A stretch of 64,000 bases of DNA from Bacteroides caecimuris (GTDB taxonomy: Bacteria; Bacteroidota; Bacteroidia; Bacteroidales; Bacteroidaceae), in NCBI RefSeq assembly GCF_001688725.2, contig NZ_CP015401.2, positions 558,001 to 622,000 of the forward strand, read 5' to 3'. Under the pieces are notes generated by a model. That model was not told the origin of the DNA. It was given only the letters and a program-made list of their open reading frames with translations, and made no database searches. Both the position numbers and the translations under genes were made by a program. This document shows positions 8,113 to 16,360 of this stretch, piece by piece; position 1 is the stretch's first letter; each line of letters begins with the position of its first letter.

Positions 8113-9852
8113 ATGAAAGAAAATAGAAGTAAATTAGTACTGTTGTTGGCAGTTGCCTTTGTTCTCTGCTCTGCATTTCGCGCGGACAAACCTGTCGTAA
8201 CTATCTTTATGATAGGCGATTCGACTATGGCTAACAAGAAGTTGGATGGCGGAAATCCCGAACGTGGCTGGGGAATGGTACTTCCCGGATTTTTCTCCGA
8301 AGACATAAAGATTGACAATCATGCTGCCAACGGACGCAGTTCCAAGAGTTTTATCTCCGAAGGGCGTTGGGCAAAAGTCATCTCCAAAGTGAAGAAAGGC
8401 GATTATGTCTTTATTCAGTTCGGACATAATGATGAAAAAGCGGATTCTATCCGCCACACCGAACCGGGAACTACTTTCGATGACAATCTCCGCCGTTATG
8501 TAAACGAAACCCGTGCGAAAGGCGGCATCCCCGTATTGTTCAATTCCATTGTCCGCCGTAACTTCGTACAACCGAAGGATGCTTCCATCACTAAGGATAT
8601 CCGCCGGACACCGGGGGAAAAGGAACAACCGAAAGAAGGAACCGTTTTGTTCGATACGCATGGAGCTTATTTGGATTCCCCCCGCAATGTAGCGAAAGAA
8701 CTCGGAGTTGTATTTGTTGATATGAACAAAATCACTCACGACTTGGTGCAAGAGCTTGGACCTGTAGAATCGAAAAAGCTTTTTATGTTTGTCGCCCCCA
8801 ATCAGATTCCCGCTTTTCCGAAAGGTCGTGAAGACAATACCCACTTGAATGTCTATGGAGCGCGAACCATCGCAGGCCTGGCAGTAGATGCCATCGGCAA
8901 GGAAATTCCCGAACTGGCGGAGTATATCCGTCATTACGATTATGTGGTAGCCCAAGACGGTAGCGGTGATTTCTTTACCGTGCAGGAAGCTATCAATGCT
9001 GTCCCCGATTTTCGCAAAGACGTCCGTACCACTATCCTGATTCGTAAAGGAACTTATAAAGAGAAACTCATCATCCCCGAATCCAAGATTAATATCTCCC
9101 TGATTGGAGAAAACGGTGCGGTACTGACTTATGACGGTTTTGCAAACAAGAAAAATGTATTCGGCGAGAACATGGGAACTTCCGGTTCGTCCAGCTGTTA
9201 CATCTATGCCCCCGATTTTTATGCGGAGAATATCACATTCGAGAACTCATCAGGTCCCGTAGGACAAGCAGTTGCCTGCTTTGTGTCTGCCGATCGTGTC
9301 TATTTTAAGAATTGTCGTTTTCTAGGTTTCCAGGACACCCTCTATACATACAGCAAGCAAAGCCGCCAATATTACGAAGACTGCTACATCGAAGGAACGG
9401 TTGATTTTATCTTCGGTTGGTCTACGGCTGTTTTCAACCGTTGCCACATTCATAGCAAACGGGATGGTTATGTCACCGCTCCCTCTACTGATAAAGGAAA
9501 AAAATATGGCTATGTATTCTATGATTGCAAACTGACTGCGGAACCGGAAGCCACAAAAGTGTATCTGTCCCGTCCTTGGCGTCCGTATGCACAAGCTGTA
9601 TTCATCCGTTGCGAACTGGGGAAACACATTTTTCCCATTGGCTGGAACAACTGGGGCAAGAAGGAAAACGAGAAAACTGTCTTTTATGCCGAATATGAAA
9701 GTCGGGGCGAAGGAGCCCATCCGAAAGCGCGCGCTGGTTTTTCCCAACAATTGAAGAATCTGAAAGGATATGAGATAAATGCAGTTTTGGCAGGAGAAGA
9801 CGGATGGAATCCGATAGAGAACGGAAATAAACTGATAATGGTAAAGCGTTGA
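8113..9852 (+). CDS. CE12-CE8 fusion: pectin/RG acetylesterase plus methylesterase
   Basis: Two esterase domains are joined in one 579-aa protein. Residues about 28-270 are an SGNH hydrolase of the CE12 type: GDST with Ser37, AANGRSSKSF, QFGHND with Asn106, and DNTH with Asp241/His244. CE12 enzymes remove acetyl groups from pectin. Residues about 276-579 are a CE8 pectin methylesterase: GQAVACF, QDTLYT with Asp408, GTVDFIFG with Asp431, and YLSRPWRP with Arg487. All expected catalytic residues are kept. A signal peptide covers about residues 1-23. One chain can thus strip both acetyl and methyl decorations ahead of PL1 cleavage. It has its own upstream gap and is not tightly coupled to the preceding CE8 gene. 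Confidence 0.93.
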   Translation: MKENRSKLVLLLAVAFVLCSAFRADKPVVTIFMIGDSTMANKKLDGGNPERGWGMVLPGFFSEDIKIDNHAANGRSSKSFISEGRWAKVISKVKKGDYVFIQFGHNDEKADSIRHTEPGTTFDDNLRRYVNETRAKGGIPVLFNSIVRRNFVQPKDASITKDIRRTPGEKEQPKEGTVLFDTHGAYLDSPRNVAKELGVVFVDMNKITHDLVQELGPVESKKLFMFVAPNQIPAFPKGREDNTHLNVYGARTIAGLAVDAIGKEIPELAEYIRHYDYVVAQDGSGDFFTVQEAINAVPDFRKDVRTTILIRKGTYKEKLIIPESKINISLIGENGAVLTYDGFANKKNVFGENMGTSGSSSCYIYAPDFYAENITFENSSGPVGQAVACFVSADRVYFKNCRFLGFQDTLYTYSKQSRQYYEDCYIEGTVDFIFGWSTAVFNRCHIHSKRDGYVTAPSTDKGKKYGYVFYDCKLTAEPEATKVYLSRPWRPYAQAVFIRCELGKHIFPIGWNNWGKKENEKTVFYAEYESRGEGAHPKARAGFSQQLKNLKGYEINAVLAGEDGWNPIENGNKLIMVKR

Positions 9853-9992
9853 AAATATACTTTTGAAAATTGATGGGAATGTCTACTATCTCAAAAGAGA
9901 AAGTAATAAAAAGTGCAGTATTGACTATTTTTAAAAATAGCATTAACTAAAGATTATTTTTAGTGTTTACTGTATTGAACTGGTACAAAGTT

Positions 9993-10091
9993 GGTGTAAT
10001 ATACCTCTGCAATGAAACAAAAACTAAGTGAATTTACCCCTGCAATGAAACAAAAAAATGGTGAATTCACCCCTATAATGAAACAAATTTG
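9993..10091. repeat. three 33-bp direct repeats upstream of the DUF4143 gene
   Basis: Three tandem units (9993-10025, 10026-10058, 10059-10091) have an exact 33-bp step; the shared core AATGAAACAA starts at 10011, 10044 and 10077. Each unit also carries a palindromic box before the core (GGTGAATTCACC in unit 3, degenerate in the others). The last unit abuts the TATATTTG -7 element of the next gene. An operator for that gene or part of an insertion boundary are both possible. Confidence 0.8.
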
Positions 10092-10099
10092 TATATTTG
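10092..10099 (+). promoter_or_regulatory. -7 element of the DUF4143 gene
   Basis: TATATTTG matches TAnnTTTG and lies 26 bp before the start codon. No TTTG at the -33 position; the third 33-bp repeat occupies that place instead. Confidence 0.5.
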
Positions 10100-10124
10100 T
10101 AACTGTAAATAAGCAAATTACGAT

Positions 10125-11465
10125 ATGTTTGAACGAAGGATACAGAAGCAGTTGCATGAGTGGGCAGAGAAAAATAATAGAAAACCTCTGATATTGAGAG
10201 GAGCCCGCCAAGTAGGGAAGACCACTATTGTTGAGCAGTTTGGCAAAGAATTTGATAATTTCCTGTCTTTAAACCTTGAAAAGAAAGAGGCAAAGGATTT
10301 GTTTGAGTCTACTGATGATGTAAAGATGTTGCTGCCTTTATTGTTTTTGTATGATAATAAGCCGCAGAGACCGGGACGAACCCTGCTTTTTATCGACGAG
10401 ATACAGTCGTCGCCACAAGCTGTTGCATTGTTGCGGTACTTTTACGAGGAATTGCCGGAGTTGTATGTTATTGCAGCAGGTTCTCTTCTGGAAAATATGT
10501 TGGACAAACATGTCTCGTTGCCTGTAGGACGGGTGGAGTATATGGCTTTGCATCCGTGTTCCTTTATTGAGTTTCTTCAGGCAATAGGAGAGGGACGGTT
10601 TGTAGATTGGATTTTGGAAGCACGTTTGCCGGAGGCTTTCCATCAACAATTAATGCTACTTTTTAATAGTTATGCACTGATAGGCGGGATGCCCGAAATT
10701 GTAGCGAGGTATGCTGCCAACCGGGATGTTGTATCTTTGTCCGATACTTACAATCAACTGCTAAATGCCTACAAGAATGATGTGGAAAAGTATGCGGAGA
10801 CAAACACGCAAGCTGCGGTGATTCGTTACATACTGGATGAAGGTTGGGGATATGCAGGGCAAGCTGTCACTTTAGGAGGATTTGCACAGTCCGCTTACAA
10901 AGCCCGTGAAACGGGCGAAGCTTTCCGTACTCTGGAAAAAGCATTGTTGCTGGAGTTAGTATATCCTACCACTCATACGATAATGCCAGCTACCACAGAT
11001 TTGAAACGCGCTCCTAAATTGATCTGGCTGGATACAGGACTAGTAAATTATGCGGCTGAAATACAAAAAGAATATCTTCTCAGTAAAGATTTGACAGATA
11101 CATGGAGAGGTATGGCTGCCGAACAAATCGTTGCGCAGGAATTAAAAGCTCTTTCCAACGAAGTAGGTAAGAAGCAAAAGTTTTGGGTACGTGCTAAAAG
11201 GGGAAGTTCTGCTGAAGTGGACTTTGTATACATATATGGCGGGAAAATCATTCCAATTGAAGTGAAAAACGGACACAATGCCCACTTAAAATCCATTCAT
11301 CAGTTTATGAATGAAACGGAGCATGATTTGGCAGTTCGAATCTGGTCGAGAAATTATGCTATAGACCAAGTTACTACTAATGAGGGAAAACATTTCAAAC
11401 TTATTAACCTTCCTTTTTACATGATAGCCGCATTGCCGAATATTTTAAAAAAAATAGAGACATAA
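10125..11465 (+). CDS. AAA ATPase with C-terminal DUF4143 domain
   Basis: 446-aa P-loop ATPase of the AAA_14/DUF4143 family, common in Bacteroides as scattered accessory genes. Walker A is GARQVGKTT (26-34). Walker B is TLLFIDEIQ with Asp91/Glu92. The sensor-like stretch is YVIAAGSLLENML. The C-terminal part AEVDFVYIYGGKIIPIEVKNG has the look of a PD-(D/E)XK-type fold (D...E-x-K). The cellular role of the family is not known. It sits alone between the pectin esterases and the pectin regulator, has its own promoter and upstream repeats, and encodes nothing related to glycan use. It is best seen as an insertion into the locus. Confidence 0.85.
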   Translation: MFERRIQKQLHEWAEKNNRKPLILRGARQVGKTTIVEQFGKEFDNFLSLNLEKKEAKDLFESTDDVKMLLPLLFLYDNKPQRPGRTLLFIDEIQSSPQAVALLRYFYEELPELYVIAAGSLLENMLDKHVSLPVGRVEYMALHPCSFIEFLQAIGEGRFVDWILEARLPEAFHQQLMLLFNSYALIGGMPEIVARYAANRDVVSLSDTYNQLLNAYKNDVEKYAETNTQAAVIRYILDEGWGYAGQAVTLGGFAQSAYKARETGEAFRTLEKALLLELVYPTTHTIMPATTDLKRAPKLIWLDTGLVNYAAEIQKEYLLSKDLTDTWRGMAAEQIVAQELKALSNEVGKKQKFWVRAKRGSSAEVDFVYIYGGKIIPIEVKNGHNAHLKSIHQFMNETEHDLAVRIWSRNYAIDQVTTNEGKHFKLINLPFYMIAALPNILKKIET

Positions 11466-11528
11466 GTCATGTTGGCCCGATTCTGTTAAATAGCCGCTAA
11501 AGATTGCATGAAACTACAAGTATTTTTC

Positions 11529-11536
11529 TATCTTTA
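11529..11536 (+). promoter_or_regulatory. -7-like element of the hybrid regulator
   Basis: TATCTTTA differs from TAnnTTTG at the last base and lies 20 bp before the ATG at 11556. An in-frame ATG at 11508 is upstream of this element, which argues against it as the start. Confidence 0.4.
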
Positions 11537-11555
11537 CGGCACAGAACCGAGTGAT

Positions 11556-14500
11556 ATGATGAAGAAAACCTTAATTTCAATAATTCTTTTGTTAGCTATT
11601 GCGTTCTCAACATACGCGCAACAGCACTGTTTTTTCACCCACTATTCTACTGAAGATGGATTATCCCAAAATACGGTGATGAACATCTTACAGGATCACA
11701 AAGACAACCTTTGGTTTGCCACCTGGGATGGTATCAACCGTTTCAACGGTTATACCTTTAAAACATACAAGGCCCGTCAGAGAAACTATATCAGTCTGAC
11801 CAATAACCGCGTAGACCGTATGTATGAAGATCGTTACGGCTTTCTGTGGTTGCTGACCTATGACAACCGTGTCCATCGTTTTGACCCGAAGACTGAGACT
11901 TTCGAGCAAGTGCCTGCTGCCGGAGAAGAGGGGAGTGCTTTCAATGTGCATACCATTGAAGTGATGCCCAACGGAACCGTCTGGCTGCTAACGGAAAACG
12001 ACGGAGCCATCCGTATCTTGACGCATCCGGATGAGAATAATCGCTTGACATGGGATATTTATTCCAGCAAGACGGAACTGTTTCCTTCTTTACATGTATT
12101 CAAAGTTCATCAGGATAAAGCCGGCAATGACTGGTTGCTGACGGATAACGGTCTCGGGATAATCCGTCCCGGAAAGAAAGAACCGAATTCTTATTTTACA
12201 GAAACAAAAGGAAAGTTTGGCGGAATGAATCAGGCTTTCTATGCTGTGCAGGAACGTGATAAGGATATTTGCTTCGCCTCGGATCATGGTCGCATCTGGT
12301 CTTATCAGAAAGAAAGCGGAGAATTTACGTTGATCGAGCTTCCCACAAAAGGACAGATCACCTCCATTCATCCCATTGCACCGGACGTATCCGTTATTAC
12401 TACCGATTCGGATGGTTTCTTTACCTACAATCTGCGAACAAAAACAAACGTACATTACTCGTTCCTGACTTGTAAGGCGTTACCCGCAAAGCCGATCCTT
12501 TCTGCATACGTAGACCGTTCTTCAGAAGTGTGGTTCGAACAGGAAGAACCGGGCGTTGTTGCTCATTTTAATCCCTCGACCGGAGTGGTGACCCGTGAAC
12601 AAATTCCAATAGAATACAGCAATCCCGAACGTTCCCGTCCGGCTTTTCATATTCATGAAGACGTAAACGGTTATCTGTGGGTACATCCTTACGGAGGAGG
12701 TTTTTCTTACTTCGATCCTCAAAAGAAATGCTTGGTTCCTTTCTATAACGGACTGGGTAGCCGTGACTGGCGTTTCTCCAATAAGATTCATTCAGCCTTT
12801 TCCGACAAACAAGGTAATCTGTGGCTTTGTACCCACTCTAAAGGATTGGAGAAAGTGACTTATCGAAATGTACCTTTTACGATGATAATCCCTATGCCTC
12901 ATGAACACGAATCGTTGCATAATGAGGTGCGTGCCCTGTGTGAAGATAAACTGGGAAATTTGTGGGTTGGCTTGAAAGACGGTATACTTCGTATATATGA
13001 TGCCGACAAAACATATAAAGGCTATCTTACCGAAAACGGCACCATTTCTGCCACCGGTACTCCCATGCCGGGCACCGTTTATCATGTTATTCAGGACTCA
13101 AAAGGAATCATCTGGATTGCGACCAAAGGAGACGGTCTTGTTCGTGCCGAGCCGACTTCTTCCAACGGAATGTCTTATAAGCTGACCCGTTATCTTCATC
13201 GTGAAGATGATATGTACAGTTTGAGCGATAATAATGTATATTGCATCTATGAAGATCATTATGGGCGTATCTGGCTGGCAACTTTTGCCGGAGGTATCAA
13301 TTATATTACGAAGAATGAAGCAGGAAAGACATTGTTTATCAATCACCGGAACAACCTGAAAGGTTATCCCATTGATCCTTGTTACAAAGCTCGTTTCATC
13401 ACTTCCGATAACAACGGACGCTTGTGGGTAGGAACAACTACGGGGGCCGTTGCTTTTGATGAGAACTTTAAGAAACCGGAGGATGTGAAGTTCTATCATT
13501 TCTCCCGTATGCCGAATGATACGCAAAGTTTGAGTAATAATGATGTCCATTGGATTATCTCCACCAAGAAAAAGGAACTTTATCTGGCTACTTTCGGCGG
13601 CGGACTCAACAAACTGGTATCTATCAGTAAGAACGGTCACGGAGAATTCAAGTCATATTGCGTATTGGATGGTCTTCCTTCCGATGTCCTGCTTTCCATC
13701 CGCGAAGATAGTAAGCAGAATTTATGGATTAGTACGGAGAATGGAATTTGTAAGTTCATTCCCTCTGAAGAACGTTTTGAAAGTTATGACGAGCGTAGTA
13801 TCACTTTCCCTGTACGTTTTAGTGAAGCCGCTTCGGCATTAACTGCTAAAGGAAGTATGCTTTTCGGTGCCAGCGGCGGAGTCTTTATATTTAATCCTGA
13901 CTCTATTCGTAAGAGCAGCTATATCCCGCCTATCGTATTCTCCAAACTGACAGTGGCTAATGAGGACATTACCCCCGGCGGCAACTCATTGTTGAAAGTG
14001 GATATTGACGACGCTGATAAATTGGTACTTTCGCATAAAGAGAATATTTTCTCCGTTCATTTCGCGGCACTCGATTATACCAATCCGCAAAATATACAGT
14101 ATGCTTATATTCTCGACGGATTTGAAAAACAGTGGACCTTTGCCGACAAACAGCGTAGCGTGACTTATACGAATCTTCCGAAAGGAGAGTATGTACTTCG
14201 TGTCCGTTCTACCAATAGCGATGGTGTGTGGGTGGATAACGAACGTATCTTGGATATTGTCATTCTGCCTTCTTTCTGGGAAACGCCGATAGCATACGTG
14301 CTTTATATACTTTTTATTCTGATTATTATTCTTGTGGCCGTTTATATCCTGTTCACCATTTACCGGTTGAAGCATGAAGTGTCGGTCGAACAGCAGATTT
14401 CGGATATAAAACTGCGCTTCTTTACGAATATATCCCATGAGTTGCGTACTCCGCTTACGCTGATAGCAGGTCCGGTAGAGCAGGTCTTGAAGAATGATAA

Positions 14501-16130
14501 ATTGCCGGCTGATGCCCGCGAACAGTTGGTGGTGGTTGAACGGAACACCAGCCGTATGCTTCGTCTTGTCAATCAGATATTGGACTTCCGTAAGATTCAG
14601 AACAAGAAGATGAAGATGCAGGTACAGCGTGTGGACATCGTTCCTTTCGTGCGCAAGGTGATGGATAATTTTGAGGCTGTGGCCGAAGAGCACCGGATTG
14701 ATTTCCTGTTTCAGACGGAAAAGGAGCATCTTTATCTTTGGGTGGACGCCGATAAGCTGGAAAAGATTGTATTCAATCTGCTTTCCAATGCATTTAAATA
14801 TACGCCGAATGGCAAGATGATAACGATGTTTATCCGTGAAGATGAGAATACAGTTTCTATCGGTGTACAAGACCAGGGAATTGGTATCGCGGAAAACAAA
14901 AAGAAGTCACTGTTTGTCCGTTTTGAGAATCTGGTAGATAAGAATCTTTTCAATCAGGCTAGTACAGGTATCGGACTTTCATTGGTGAAAGAGCTTGTGG
15001 AGATGCACAAGGCTACTATCTCCGTGGATAGTCGTTTGGGAGAAGGAAGTTGTTTCAAAGTCGATTTCCTGAAAGGGAAAGAACATTATGATAAGGAAAC
15101 CGAGTTTATTCTGGAAGATGCGGATGCTCCGGTAAGGATGGGGCAGGTAGTGGATATAGCCAACTCTTCCATTCAGTCTGAAACGCTGATACCCGATGAT
15201 TCGGAGAAAATTGAAGCCGTTTATGAGGAAGATGCTGCGAAAGAAGAAAACTCCAAAGAACTGATGTTATTAGTCGAAGATAATCAGGAGTTACGTGAAT
15301 TCTTGCGTAGTATATTTTCTCCGATGTACCGGGTAGTGGAAGCCGCCGATGGTAGGGAAGGAGCGAATAAAGCATTGAAGTATCTTCCGGATATTATTAT
15401 CAGTGACGTGATGATGCCCGAGAAAGACGGTATCGAAATGACGCGTGAACTACGTGCGGATATGACAACCAGCCATATACCTATTATCCTGCTTACTGCC
15501 AAAACTACGATTGAAAGTAAACTGGAAGGATTGGAATATGGTGCGGATGATTATATCACAAAACCTTTCAGTGCTACCTATCTGCAAGCCCGTGTGGAAA
15601 ATCTGTTGATGCAGCGTAAGAAACTGCAAAGTTTCTATCGGGATAGCTTGATGCATATCAATATGTCCGTTACTTCCGGTGAATTAGTTGCGTTGACAAA
15701 GGCTATGGCTGAAGAGGAAAGAAAGATAGTGCCGGAGCGAGAAGAAGAGCAAACGCAACTACAGTCACAACAGCAACCGACTATTCCTGATATGTCTCCA
15801 AATGACCGTAAATTTATGGATAAACTGGTGGAATTGATGGAGCAGAACATGGATAATGGAGACCTTGTAGTGGATGATTTGGTACGTGAATTGGCTGTCA
15901 GTCGTTCCGTGTTCTTCAAGAAGCTGAAGACATTGACAGGACTGGCACCTATTGAGTTTATCAAAGAAATACGCATCAAGCGTGCTACGCAACTGATTGA
16001 AACCGGAGAGTTTAATATGACGCAGATTTCATATATGGTCGGAATCAACGACCCGCGTTATTTTAGCAAATGTTTTAAGGCGCAGGTGGGTATGACACCG
16101 ACTGAGTATAAGGAAAAAATAGGTCGGTAA
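11556..16130 (+). CDS. hybrid two-component system sensor/regulator (HTCS) for pectin
   Basis: A one-protein sensor, kinase and transcription factor of 1524 aa. A signal sequence is followed by a periplasmic two-propeller sensor with repeated LW-type blades (NLWFATWDGINRFNG, NLWVGLKDGI, IWLATFAGGI, LWVGTTTGA) and a Y_Y_Y domain. A membrane segment lies near residues 910-935. Then come the HisKA domain FFTNISHELRTPLTLIAG with phospho-acceptor His961, the HATPase boxes NLLSNAFKYTPNG and DQGIGIA, a receiver with ISDVMMPEKDG (Asp1284), and an AraC-type DNA-binding domain ending GMTPTEYKEK. Such HTCS proteins bind oligosaccharides in the periplasm and switch on their own locus. It lies next to the SusCD genes, so it most likely controls this pectin locus. 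Start chosen at 11556 because of the signal sequence and promoter position. Confidence 0.95.
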   Translation: MMKKTLISIILLLAIAFSTYAQQHCFFTHYSTEDGLSQNTVMNILQDHKDNLWFATWDGINRFNGYTFKTYKARQRNYISLTNNRVDRMYEDRYGFLWLLTYDNRVHRFDPKTETFEQVPAAGEEGSAFNVHTIEVMPNGTVWLLTENDGAIRILTHPDENNRLTWDIYSSKTELFPSLHVFKVHQDKAGNDWLLTDNGLGIIRPGKKEPNSYFTETKGKFGGMNQAFYAVQERDKDICFASDHGRIWSYQKESGEFTLIELPTKGQITSIHPIAPDVSVITTDSDGFFTYNLRTKTNVHYSFLTCKALPAKPILSAYVDRSSEVWFEQEEPGVVAHFNPSTGVVTREQIPIEYSNPERSRPAFHIHEDVNGYLWVHPYGGGFSYFDPQKKCLVPFYNGLGSRDWRFSNKIHSAFSDKQGNLWLCTHSKGLEKVTYRNVPFTMIIPMPHEHESLHNEVRALCEDKLGNLWVGLKDGILRIYDADKTYKGYLTENGTISATGTPMPGTVYHVIQDSKGIIWIATKGDGLVRAEPTSSNGMSYKLTRYLHREDDMYSLSDNNVYCIYEDHYGRIWLATFAGGINYITKNEAGKTLFINHRNNLKGYPIDPCYKARFITSDNNGRLWVGTTTGAVAFDENFKKPEDVKFYHFSRMPNDTQSLSNNDVHWIISTKKKELYLATFGGGLNKLVSISKNGHGEFKSYCVLDGLPSDVLLSIREDSKQNLWISTENGICKFIPSEERFESYDERSITFPVRFSEAASALTAKGSMLFGASGGVFIFNPDSIRKSSYIPPIVFSKLTVANEDITPGGNSLLKVDIDDADKLVLSHKENIFSVHFAALDYTNPQNIQYAYILDGFEKQWTFADKQRSVTYTNLPKGEYVLRVRSTNSDGVWVDNERILDIVILPSFWETPIAYVLYILFILIIILVAVYILFTIYRLKHEVSVEQQISDIKLRFFTNISHELRTPLTLIAGPVEQVLKNDKLPADAREQLVVVERNTSRMLRLVNQILDFRKIQNKKMKMQVQRVDIVPFVRKVMDNFEAVAEEHRIDFLFQTEKEHLYLWVDADKLEKIVFNLLSNAFKYTPNGKMITMFIREDENTVSIGVQDQGIGIAENKKKSLFVRFENLVDKNLFNQASTGIGLSLVKELVEMHKATISVDSRLGEGSCFKVDFLKGKEHYDKETEFILEDADAPVRMGQVVDIANSSIQSETLIPDDSEKIEAVYEEDAAKEENSKELMLLVEDNQELREFLRSIFSPMYRVVEAADGREGANKALKYLPDIIISDVMMPEKDGIEMTRELRADMTTSHIPIILLTAKTTIESKLEGLEYGADDYITKPFSATYLQARVENLLMQRKKLQSFYRDSLMHINMSVTSGELVALTKAMAEEERKIVPEREEEQTQLQSQQQPTIPDMSPNDRKFMDKLVELMEQNMDNGDLVVDDLVRELAVSRSVFFKKLKTLTGLAPIEFIKEIRIKRATQLIETGEFNMTQISYMVGINDPRYFSKCFKAQVGMTPTEYKEKIGR

Positions 16131-16282
16131 TACGTAGTAACAATCTCTTTGTTTATTCTATTTTTAGGAAATAAATGATTTAAGAGACTATTCCTATGGA
16201 CTTCTCAATTCATATATTCCAAACTCAAAGTGTATTTTATATGCTTTGTTTGTAAACGTTCATTTGCTTGGGAGTATATATT

Positions 16283-16336
16283 AAAAAAGTAGGGCGAGTG
16301 TATATATTCAAATATACATTCGCCCTATCTTTTTTA
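16283..16336. terminator. bidirectional terminator between convergent genes
   Basis: Hairpin with arms AGGGCGAGTGTATAT and ATATACATTCGCCCT (about 16291-16326), with AAAAAAGT before it and ATCTTTTTT after it. It separates the plus-strand HTCS from the minus-strand SusCD operon. Confidence 0.85.
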
Positions 16337-16360
16337 TATGTTTTTTATGTAAAACCTATA

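Noticed and set aside
8134..8955. 273-codon minus-strand frame
   Set aside because: It is antisense to the CE12 domain, which has all its catalytic blocks.
9960..10211. Minus-strand open frame with an 11-residue peptide repeat
   Set aside because: The peptide repeat is only the translation of the 33-bp DNA repeats upstream of the DUF4143 gene, and the frame runs into that gene's 5' end.
11508..11555. Upstream ATG as start of the HTCS
   Set aside because: It precedes the -7-like element at 11529-11536 and would place 16 non-hydrophobic residues before the signal sequence.
13986..14870. 294-codon frame antisense to the HTCS
   Set aside because: It covers the kinase region of a gene with complete catalytic motifs, and has no start context or domain of its own.
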